Assembly (NCBI GenBank): GCA_002395155.1
Contig: DGWD01000027.1
Span: 1 to 13,406 of the forward strand
Reading direction: 5' to 3'
DNA from: Treponema sp. UBA4267
GTDB lineage: Bacteria > Spirochaetota > Spirochaetia > Treponematales > Treponemataceae
DNA: 13,406 bases
Shown here: one piece after another, positions 1-5,286 of the stretch
How positions within the stretch are numbered: position 1 is the stretch's first letter
How the letters are laid out: every line of letters starts with the position of its first letter
The notes under the pieces: model-generated
What the model was told of the DNA's origin: nothing
The model's database searches: none
Seen by the model: the letters and a program-made list of their open reading frames with translations, nothing else
Translations under genes and position numbers: made by a program

Positions 1-406
1 GTGTACACGCCGCGAAGATGGTACTTTAGTTCCACCTCCATTAGCATTCGACGTACTTGCTGAAATTGAAAAGAAGCTCCCAGGTTTCCCAATCGTACTC
101 CACGGATCTTCTTCAGTTCCACAGATTTACGTTGCAGAAATCGAAAAATACGGCGGAAAGATTCCTAACTCTGTAGGTATTCCAGAAGAACAGCTCCGCA
201 AGGCTGCTAAATCTGCAGTTTGCAAAATCAACGTTGACTCAGACGGACGTCTTGCTATGACAGCTGCTATCCGTAAGCACCTTGTTGAACATCCAGAAGA
301 CTTCGACCCACGTCAGTATCTTACAGATGCTCGTGCAGAACTCGTAAAGATGTATGCAGAAAAGAACAAGAACGTATTCGGTTCAGCAGGCCACGCTTTA
401 GACTAG
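1..406 (+). CDS. fba: Fructose-bisphosphate aldolase, class II (3' part only)
   Basis: This is the C-terminal 134 residues of a zinc-dependent class II aldolase, which interconverts fructose-1,6-bisphosphate with dihydroxyacetone phosphate and glyceraldehyde-3-phosphate in cytoplasmic glycolysis and gluconeogenesis. The reading frame begins at base 2, its 5' part lies outside the window, and it ends at TAG 404-406. The segment FPIVLHGSSSVPQ (bases about 110-148) is typical of the family; its His is a metal-ligand position. CKINVDSDGRLAMT followed by an RQYL-type tail also fits the long class II subtype. Codon use favours ATC, CTC and CGT more than neighbouring genes, as expected for a highly expressed gene. 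A strong hairpin terminator follows at 503-553. Identity is confident; exact length and the catalytic N-terminal half cannot be judged here. Confidence 0.93.
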   Translation, partial: CTRREDGTLVPPPLAFDVLAEIEKKLPGFPIVLHGSSSVPQIYVAEIEKYGGKIPNSVGIPEEQLRKAAKSAVCKINVDSDGRLAMTAAIRKHLVEHPEDFDPRQYLTDARAELVKMYAEKNKNVFGSAGHALD

Positions 407-483
407 TAAGAGTAAATGCTAGTTTTGCGTAGCAAAACTAGTGAAGCAGCCGCAAGGCTGCGACTCATGCTTTAAACTAGTAA
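391..483. repeat. Imperfect direct repeat of the fba stop region flanking two hairpins
   Basis: Bases 391-409, which include the fba stop codon, recur at 465-483 with 16 of 19 positions identical. Between the copies lie two short perfect palindromes. One has arms 419-428 and 432-441 around GTA. The other has arms 446-451 and 456-461 around GCAA, a GNRA-type tetraloop if transcribed. The layout resembles a small palindromic element inserted with duplication of flanking sequence, or a local tandem duplication. Neither hairpin is followed by a T-run, so they do not look like terminators. The insertion idea is inference. Confidence 0.6.
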
Positions 484-502
484 AAAGTCTATCGTCATAT
501 AA

Positions 503-553
503 AAAAAAGCGAAACTTACTTTGAAAATCAATTCAAATAAGTTTCGCTTTTTT
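503..553. terminator. Bidirectional intrinsic terminator between fba and the deoD operon
   Basis: A 16-bp perfect stem (503-518 with 538-553) of sequence AAAAAAGCGAAACTTA has an A-run on one side and a T-run on the other. It can therefore end transcription in both directions: fba from the left and the minus-strand deoD operon from the right. The loop contains a second small inverted repeat (TTTGAA / TTCAAA) that would extend the stem. Confidence 0.88.
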
Positions 554-554
554 A

Positions 555-580
555 TTGAGGGTTTATTACAAAACCCTCAA
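555..580. repeat. Palindrome without T-run
   Basis: Perfect 10-bp inverted repeat TTGAGGGTTT (555-564) / AAACCCTCAA (571-580) with a 6-base loop, immediately next to the bidirectional terminator. There is no T-run directly after it on either strand, so an independent terminator role is doubtful. It may protect the 3' end of the minus-strand transcript. Confidence 0.6.
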
Positions 581-588
581 AACGGCGA

Positions 589-621
589 AGTCAAGGCTTT
601 AAGCGTGAGCGTGCCTTGACT
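589..621. repeat. REP-like palindrome downstream of the minus-strand operon
   Basis: Inverted repeat AGTCAAGGC (589-597) / GCCTTGACT (613-621), extendable by CG on both sides with one bulged base. The 15-base loop is rich in GCGTGAGCGT. It lies 27 bp beyond the stop codon of the membrane-protein gene and has no T-run. Together with the palindromes at 419-461 and 555-580 it forms a cluster resembling repetitive extragenic palindromes. Copy number in the genome cannot be seen from this window. Confidence 0.55.
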
Positions 622-647
622 CGACGTATTTTTAACGACTTAAAAAA

Positions 648-1286
648 TTAAAGCTTTATAACAGTAATCTTTTTTAAGAAGATAAAAGTAAAAGGTATTA
701 AAATATAAACAGATCCGAATACAACTATTACAGAAGTATACATTTTAATTAAATACAATGATTCAAACATCGCTGGCAGACATATATAAATCAAAGAAAT
801 AATAGCCAGTAAAATTGAAAAAACAATTTTATTATTTTTCAATAATTTATAAAAATACCATACAGAAATAGCAGTTTGAACAAGCATAGCCCCGAACAAA
901 ACAGGTTTAACAAATAGTGCAAACCAAGAATAAAGGCCTTCCGAAGTTGTAATAATTATATATGGAAGGTAAATAGAGTAATACGATAAGTTTAATGGTA
1001 AAAACGAATCTATCTTAAACTGTACCTCATCTTTTGATACAAGAAAAAACACAAGATAAAGTATAAAAAGAGGCAGTATAGTCTGTCTAAACAGAAGATA
1101 AAGGTAATTATCAATAAAATTATATGGAATTACCCTGTGAGCAAAAGTAAAGAAAGCCTGACATGCACATACAATTATTCCAGCCAAAATTCCAATTGCA
1201 ATTACAGGAACTATTTTATGACTCTTGTAAAAAAAACAAAACCAAGCAAGCAATAATGGAAGAAAAACAAAGGAAAAGACAAACAT
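648..1286 (-). CDS. Integral membrane protein of unknown function
   Basis: I do not recognise this 212-residue protein. It is strongly hydrophobic throughout, with about six or seven likely membrane spans: roughly residues 2-20, 27-48, 62-84, 99-122, 125-147, 153-172 and 183-206. These are separated by short loops, and the C-terminus is basic (KKITVIKL). No catalytic motif, conserved polar cluster or signal-peptide cleavage site is evident. The ATG is preceded by an AGAGG Shine-Dalgarno-like run at good spacing. The gene begins 10 bp after the manA stop, so it is the last gene of the deoD - nucleotidyltransferase - manA operon and is probably translated with manA. The context hints at a cell-envelope or sugar-related role, but that is only association. 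It lies just before the palindrome cluster and terminator. Confidence 0.75.
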   Translation of the reverse strand: MFVFSFVFLPLLLAWFCFFYKSHKIVPVIAIGILAGIIVCACQAFFTFAHRVIPYNFIDNYLYLLFRQTILPLFILYLVFFLVSKDEVQFKIDSFLPLNLSYYSIYLPYIIITTSEGLYSWFALFVKPVLFGAMLVQTAISVWYFYKLLKNNKIVFSILLAIISLIYICLPAMFESLYLIKMYTSVIVVFGSVYILIPFTFIFLKKITVIKL

Positions 1287-1296
1287 ACTCTATCCT

Positions 1297-2106
1297 CTAC
1301 TTTGCAATAATTTTCATTATTTTTGCCTGACCTTGAATAGTAACTTTTTCACCAGGAGCAACTGTATAAATTTCTTCAGCAGCAATTTCTGTTCCTGTAG
1401 AATCTGAATCAGAACGAATTACAGCCTTTTCTGCAGAAATAACAAAAAGTAACTGAGTATCTTTTGGTTCATTACCATTTGGAGCTGTTACAGACCAGTC
1501 TCCATTAACAGACACTTCTTCCAAATCAAAATATTTGCATTCAAAGTGACCTGGGAAAGGTGCTACAGGAATCATTTCTTCACGTTTAATTACAGCAAGA
1601 CCTTTTTCAATATGAACTTCACGTCCTCTACCCCAGTCATAAAGTCTGTAAGTTAAATCACAAGACTGCTGAGTTTCCATCAAACGTAAACCGCCTCCAA
1701 TTGCATGAACAGTTCCTGCAGGGATGAAAATAAAATCCCCTTTCTTCACAGGAATTAAATCAAGATAATCTTCAAGTCTATTTTCAGTAATTGCCTTTGC
1801 AAGAACTTCATTTGAATAGCCTTCTTTTATTCCGTATACAACTTTTGCATCAGGAGCTGCATCAAGTACATACCAGCATTCTGTTTTACCACGATTTCCC
1901 GGACCTTCAAGTTTTACAGCCCAGTCATCATCAGGATGAACCTGGATAGAAAGCACATCATTTGCCTGAATAACCTTTATCAAAAGTGGATAATCTCCAC
2001 CAACACTCTTTTTAAAGTCTTCCTGACATCCATTTGGATGTGTAGAGGCAATCCAAAGTTCATAACCCCAGATTTTATCAGATTTTATAGCAGTAAGTTT
2101 TTTCAT
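1297..2106 (-). CDS. manA: Mannose-6-phosphate isomerase, class I (short form)
   Basis: A zinc-dependent cupin enzyme that interconverts mannose-6-phosphate and fructose-6-phosphate in the cytoplasm. It links glycolysis to mannose use or to supply of GDP-mannose precursors. The 269 residues match the compact bacterial class I form rather than the 390-residue enterobacterial type. Expected zinc ligands are visible: Gln55 and His57 in SIQVHPDD, Glu76 in GKTECWYVL and His134 in IPAGTVHAIGGG. The likely catalytic Arg154 lies in DLTYRLYDWGR. The ATG has a weak TAGGA Shine-Dalgarno seven bases upstream. The gene follows the nucleotidyltransferase gene by 41 bp and precedes the membrane-protein gene by 10 bp on the same strand. 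That nucleotidyltransferase could work on mannose-1-phosphate, but nothing here proves it. Confidence 0.92.
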   Translation of the reverse strand: MKKLTAIKSDKIWGYELWIASTHPNGCQEDFKKSVGGDYPLLIKVIQANDVLSIQVHPDDDWAVKLEGPGNRGKTECWYVLDAAPDAKVVYGIKEGYSNEVLAKAITENRLEDYLDLIPVKKGDFIFIPAGTVHAIGGGLRLMETQQSCDLTYRLYDWGRGREVHIEKGLAVIKREEMIPVAPFPGHFECKYFDLEEVSVNGDWSVTAPNGNEPKDTQLLFVISAEKAVIRSDSDSTGTEIAAEEIYTVAPGEKVTIQGQAKIMKIIAK

Positions 2107-2147
2107 TTATTTATCCTAAATTGTATGATTAAGTTTTATATATATTA

Positions 2148-3062
2148 CTATTTTTCCCAAAGTTTTTCAGGATAATAACCATCTTTAATTTTCTTGGCAA
2201 TTTCATCCTTTACCATCTGACGATCCTGAGGATAAGTCATTCCAAACCATGTTTCCTGAGAATTAAAGAATTTAATCACCCCGTTATTATGTCTAATGAT
2301 ATCAGACGCAGCCACAGGAAGAAGAGCTTCAGCTTTTGGAGATTTACAACTTTCCTTCATAAAGTTATCCCAATAAACATGAAATTCTTCAAAAGCTTTT
2401 GGAGAAAAACCAAAAAGATTCATACTAACCCATTCTTTACCAGTCATTGAAACTTTTTTACCATCTGGCATTTCACTTATAATTTTATCATTATCATCAT
2501 AGTAGATTTTTAAGTTTTCAACGATAGAATCAAGCATGTTATCTTTAACGGTACAAACACCACGACTTACAGATCCCGAATGACTCATTGTATTTCCCAA
2601 TACATAACCAACCATTGCATGTTCTCTACAATCATTATCTATTGAAGATAAGTACTTACCCAAAACTTCGAAAGCCTGTCTTCCATAATAGTCATCTGAG
2701 TTAATAACTGCGAAAGGTGTTTTTATAGCCTTTTCTGCACACATAACGGCATGTTCTGTACCCCAAGGCTTTTCACGACCTTCAGAATCTTTTATCTGCT
2801 GAGGTGTTAATAAAGTTTCATGCTGCTGAAAAACATATTCTGCATCAAAATTACGGGCAATTCTGTCAAAAAGTCTTTCTCGAAAGGCTTCTTCTATATC
2901 TTTACGAATAATAAATACTACTTTTCCAAAGCCACACTTTTTTGCATCATAAGTTGCAAAATCAAGCAAACATTCATCATGAAGTCCTACTCCATCAATC
3001 TGCTTTACTCCACCATATCTAGAGCCCATACCTGCTGCTAAAACAACTAATGTAGGTTTCAT
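2148..3062 (-). CDS. Sugar-phosphate nucleotidyltransferase (NDP-sugar pyrophosphorylase family)
   Basis: A 304-residue protein of the NTP_transferase fold, which joins a sugar-1-phosphate (or related phosphate) to a nucleoside triphosphate, releasing pyrophosphate. The N-terminal signature LAAGMGSRYGGVKQ (residues 8-20) is the nucleotide-binding loop with Arg15 and Lys20. KPWGTEHAV (98-106) fits the base-recognition region, and NSDDYYG (121-127) carries the metal-binding aspartates. There is no hexapeptide acyltransferase tail as in GlmU, so it is a stand-alone transferase. The ATG has an AGAGGA Shine-Dalgarno seven bases upstream. It sits 14 bp after deoD and 41 bp before manA. The neighbour makes mannose-1-phosphate a plausible substrate, but the sequence does not closely resemble a classical ManC. 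Glucose-1-phosphate or an amino-sugar phosphate remain possible. Confidence 0.85.
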   Translation of the reverse strand: MKPTLVVLAAGMGSRYGGVKQIDGVGLHDECLLDFATYDAKKCGFGKVVFIIRKDIEEAFRERLFDRIARNFDAEYVFQQHETLLTPQQIKDSEGREKPWGTEHAVMCAEKAIKTPFAVINSDDYYGRQAFEVLGKYLSSIDNDCREHAMVGYVLGNTMSHSGSVSRGVCTVKDNMLDSIVENLKIYYDDNDKIISEMPDGKKVSMTGKEWVSMNLFGFSPKAFEEFHVYWDNFMKESCKSPKAEALLPVAASDIIRHNNGVIKFFNSQETWFGMTYPQDRQMVKDEIAKKIKDGYYPEKLWEK

Positions 3063-3076
3063 TTAAAATTCCTCTT

Positions 3077-3781
3077 TTATTCACTAATAATAGTTTCTAA
3101 GGCCAATACCATCATATCTTTAAAGGTAAGCTGGCGTTCTTCTGCTGTAGTTGCCTGACCAGTTACAATATGATCACTTACAGTCAAAATTGCCAAGGCC
3201 TTTCTTTTAAATTCAGCTGCTAAAGTATAAAGTTCGGCTGCTTCCATTTCAATACCGGCTGCTCCATACTTTTTCCATAATTTCCAATTTGCATTAGGAT
3301 CATAAAAACGATCACTAGAAACACAAGGTGCAACTACAGTTTTCAATCCAAGTTCTTTTGATTTATTATAAGCTGTATAAAGTAAATCAAAATCAGGAAC
3401 AGGTGAATAATGCATACTTCCAAAACGTTGTGTTTGAAGTGCAGAATCTGTACATGCTCCATTTGCAAGAATAACATCTCTAAGATTTACATCTTCCCGA
3501 ATAGAACCACAAGTTCCAATTCTAATTGCTTTTTTTACATTGTAAAACTGAAAAAGTTCTTGTACATAAATTGATAAAGATGGCTGGCCCATACCAGTTC
3601 CCTGAACAGAAACTCTATGACCTTTATAAATTCCAGTATATCCATACATACCGCGAACTTCGTTATAACATTTAGCATCCTCTAAGAAAGTTTCTGCAAT
3701 AAATTTTGCTCTTAAAGGATCTCCTGGTAATAATACTGAATCAGCTATTGCTCCCTCTGGAGCATTAATATGTGTACTCAT
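3077..3781 (-). CDS. deoD: Purine nucleoside phosphorylase, DeoD type
   Basis: Hexameric-type enzyme that phosphorolyses purine (deoxy)nucleosides to base plus (deoxy)ribose-1-phosphate in nucleoside salvage. With the ATG at 3781 it has 234 residues, close to the 239 of E. coli DeoD. Family residues are in place: His4, Gly20 and Arg24 in LLPGDPLRAKFIAETFLE, Arg43, Arg87, Thr90 (Ser in E. coli), the sugar-binding GIEMEAAE (176-183), and the catalytic pair Asp203 and Arg216 in VSDHIV and TTAEERQ. An in-frame TTG 51 bases upstream would add 17 residues without family similarity, so it is rejected. The chosen ATG has no Shine-Dalgarno but has TATAAT six bases upstream, suggesting a leaderless message. 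First gene of the minus-strand operon; the next gene starts 14 bp after its stop. Confidence 0.95.
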   Translation of the reverse strand: MSTHINAPEGAIADSVLLPGDPLRAKFIAETFLEDAKCYNEVRGMYGYTGIYKGHRVSVQGTGMGQPSLSIYVQELFQFYNVKKAIRIGTCGSIREDVNLRDVILANGACTDSALQTQRFGSMHYSPVPDFDLLYTAYNKSKELGLKTVVAPCVSSDRFYDPNANWKLWKKYGAAGIEMEAAELYTLAAEFKRKALAILTVSDHIVTGQATTAEERQLTFKDMMVLALETIISE

Positions 3782-3787
3782 ACTTTG

Positions 3788-3793
3788 ATTATA
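3788..3793 (-). promoter_or_regulatory. -10 box of the deoD operon, probably leaderless
   Basis: On the minus strand TATAAT ends six bases before the deoD ATG (spacer CAAAGT). Transcription would start at or next to the A of the ATG. No convincing -35 hexamer is visible 16-18 bp upstream, and no Shine-Dalgarno exists in the spacer. The divergent nfeD start lies 80 bp away. Confidence 0.6.
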
Positions 3794-3825
3794 CAGTAAA
3801 ATAAACCTATTTGATACAGTTTTTT

Positions 3826-3854
3826 TACACAAGAAAAATATTTAGCCTTATACT
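3826..3854 (+). promoter_or_regulatory. Promoter of nfeD - qmcA, probably leaderless
   Basis: TACACA (3826-3831, four of six matches to the -35 consensus) is followed after 17 bp by TATACT (3849-3854). Only seven bases separate this -10 box from the ATG at 3862, and there is no Shine-Dalgarno. Transcription start is predicted at or just before the start codon. Confidence 0.6.
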
Positions 3855-3861
3855 ATAAAAC

Positions 3862-4311
3862 ATGAATGAATTTTTTATAAACTTTAGTTCCTGGATATGG
3901 CTAGGTATATTAATTGTCTGTATTGTAATTGAAGCTTTTACTATGGGGCTAACTACAATATGGGCAGGAATTGCAGCTATTCCACTGATTTTCATTGCAA
4001 GAACAGGACTTCCATTTAAATGGCAGCTATTAATTTTTGCATTAATCACAATACTTCTTATTGTTTTCACCAGACCTTTTGCGATAAAAAAACTACGCAT
4101 TGGAAAAGACAAAACTAATGTGAATACGATGATTGGAGAGGAGGTTTTAATCACTAAATCCATCACAAAATTCCAAAAAGGCCAAGCAAAAGCAAAAAAT
4201 GGAGTTATTTGGACTGCAAAGTCGGAGGATGAATCAGAAATTCTAGAAGGAAGTACCTGTATCATCACCGCTGTAGAAGGTAATACTATATCTGTAAAAA
4301 ATAATATATAA
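3862..4311 (+). CDS. NfeD-family membrane protein, short form
   Basis: A 149-residue inner-membrane protein that in many bacteria is encoded with an SPFH/stomatin-like partner. It is thought to help membrane-domain organisation or envelope quality control. Three hydrophobic spans are visible near residues 9-30, 31-47 and 53-71, including the VIEAFTMGLTTIWAGIAA region typical of the family. A basic stretch (AIKKLRIGKDKT) follows, then a soluble OB-fold-like tail from about residue 88, starting at TMIGEEVLITKSI. The ClpP-like protease domain of long NfeD proteins is absent, so this is the short subtype. The downstream qmcA-like gene begins 22 bp after its stop, clearly one operon. The start ATG has no Shine-Dalgarno and sits seven bases after a -10 box. 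Confidence 0.88.
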   Translation: MNEFFINFSSWIWLGILIVCIVIEAFTMGLTTIWAGIAAIPLIFIARTGLPFKWQLLIFALITILLIVFTRPFAIKKLRIGKDKTNVNTMIGEEVLITKSITKFQKGQAKAKNGVIWTAKSEDESEILEGSTCIITAVEGNTISVKNNI

Positions 4312-4318
4312 AAAAAAC

Positions 4319-4325
4319 GGAGGAA
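4319..4325 (+). promoter_or_regulatory. Strong Shine-Dalgarno of the qmcA-like gene
   Basis: CGGAGGA ends eight bases before the ATG at 4334. It is the strongest ribosome binding site in the window and contrasts with the leaderless-looking first gene of the same operon. Confidence 0.85.
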
Positions 4326-4333
4326 ACAAAATT

Positions 4334-5218
4334 ATGATTTATATAATCATTGCGTTAATCGTTATTCTTGCAATTTTAATTGTTGCAAATATCAGAATTG
4401 TTCCACAATCACAGGCTTATGTAATTGAAAGACTTGGTGGATATCACAGTACATGGAATGTAGGTCTGCATGTAAAAATGCCTTTCATTGATCGCATGGC
4501 AAATAAAATGTCTCTGAAGGAAAAAGTTTTTGACTTCCCTCCTCAGCCGGTTATTACAAAAGATAATGTAACTATGATGATTGATACTGTAGTTTACTTT
4601 CAGATTACAGATCCAAAATTATATACATACGGTGTTGAAAAACCAATTAACGCCCTGGAAAATCTTTCTGCAACAACTTTACGTAACATTATTGGTGAAC
4701 TCGAACTTGATGAATCATTAACCAGCCGAGATGTTATAAATACTAAAATGCGTTCTATTCTTGATGAAGCAACCGATCCATGGGGAATAAAAGTTAATCG
4801 CGTAGAAGTTAAAAACATTGAACCTCCTCAGGCAATCCGTGAAGCCATGGAAAAACAGATGAAAGCAGAACGAGAACGCCGCGAACAGATTCTGATTGCA
4901 GAAGGACACAAACAATCTGCAATTCTTGAAGCTGAAGGTAAAAAACAGGCAATGATTCTTGAAGCTGAAGCACAAAAAGAAGCCGCAATCCAAAAAGCTA
5001 AAGGTGAAGCAGAAGCTATTAAAGAGGTTCAGGAAGCTAAAGCAGCCGGATTAAAAATGCTTAAAGACGCAGGTATGGATGATAAAGTCCTTAAACTTAG
5101 AAGCCTCGAAGCCTTTGAAGCTGCATCAAATGGTCAGGCAACAAAAATAATCATTCCTTCTGATATACAGAACATGGCAGGGCTCGTAACTGCAATATCA
5201 GAAGTTGCTAAAAAATAA
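4334..5218 (+). CDS. qmcA: SPFH/prohibitin-domain protein, QmcA/stomatin-like
   Basis: A 294-residue membrane-anchored scaffold protein of the SPFH (stomatin, prohibitin, flotillin, HflK/C) superfamily. It has one N-terminal membrane span (residues 2-20). The SPFH domain starts at VPQSQAYVIERLGGYHSTWNVG (split here as VPQSQAYVIERLGGY then HSTWNVGLH) and runs to about residue 185, including TLRNIIGELELDE and the NIEPPQAI boundary. A long alanine- and glutamate-rich coiled coil follows (about 170-245), with near-repeats such as AILEAEGKKQA and MILEAEAQKEA. These proteins form large rings, and the usual partner is an NfeD protein, here encoded directly upstream. A physiological role such as protease control or membrane microdomains is family knowledge. 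Its transcript is probably ended by the hairpin at 5239-5276, inside the opposing kinase gene. Confidence 0.92.
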   Translation: MIYIIIALIVILAILIVANIRIVPQSQAYVIERLGGYHSTWNVGLHVKMPFIDRMANKMSLKEKVFDFPPQPVITKDNVTMMIDTVVYFQITDPKLYTYGVEKPINALENLSATTLRNIIGELELDESLTSRDVINTKMRSILDEATDPWGIKVNRVEVKNIEPPQAIREAMEKQMKAERERREQILIAEGHKQSAILEAEGKKQAMILEAEAQKEAAIQKAKGEAEAIKEVQEAKAAGLKMLKDAGMDDKVLKLRSLEAFEAASNGQATKIIIPSDIQNMAGLVTAISEVAKK

Positions 5219-5226
5219 GGCACTGC

Positions 5227-5286
5227 CAAAAAAATTATAAGTCCACTGTAACTTGAACACAGGTTCCGGTGGGCTTATTTTGTTTT
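5227..5286. terminator. Bidirectional terminator embedded in the 3' coding end of the sensor kinase gene
   Basis: Arms 5239-5255 and 5260-5276 form a 17-position stem with one mismatch and a few G-U pairs around the loop AACA. On the plus strand it is followed by ATTTTGTTTT (5277-5286), suiting termination of the qmcA transcript. On the minus strand it is followed by ATAATTTTTTT (5228-5238), suiting termination of the kinase transcript. The stem codes for the last dozen residues of the kinase, and its minus-strand T-run includes the stop codon (5235-5237). Confidence 0.8.

Noticed and set aside
3782..3832. Upstream in-frame TTG start extending deoD by 17 residues
   Set aside because: The extra residues have no similarity to DeoD N-termini, the TTG has no ribosome site, and the predicted -10 box lies between it and the family-typical ATG at 3781.
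3825..4268. Open frame of 147 codons antisense to nfeD
   Set aside because: It is covered by the convincing nfeD frame on the plus strand, lacks recognisable domains or a ribosome site, and looks like a chance reverse-frame shadow.
4870..5040. DNA repeat within the qmcA-like gene
   Set aside because: The GCTGAAG-type repetition reflects the Ala/Glu/Lys heptad-like coiled coil of SPFH proteins, not a separate DNA element.
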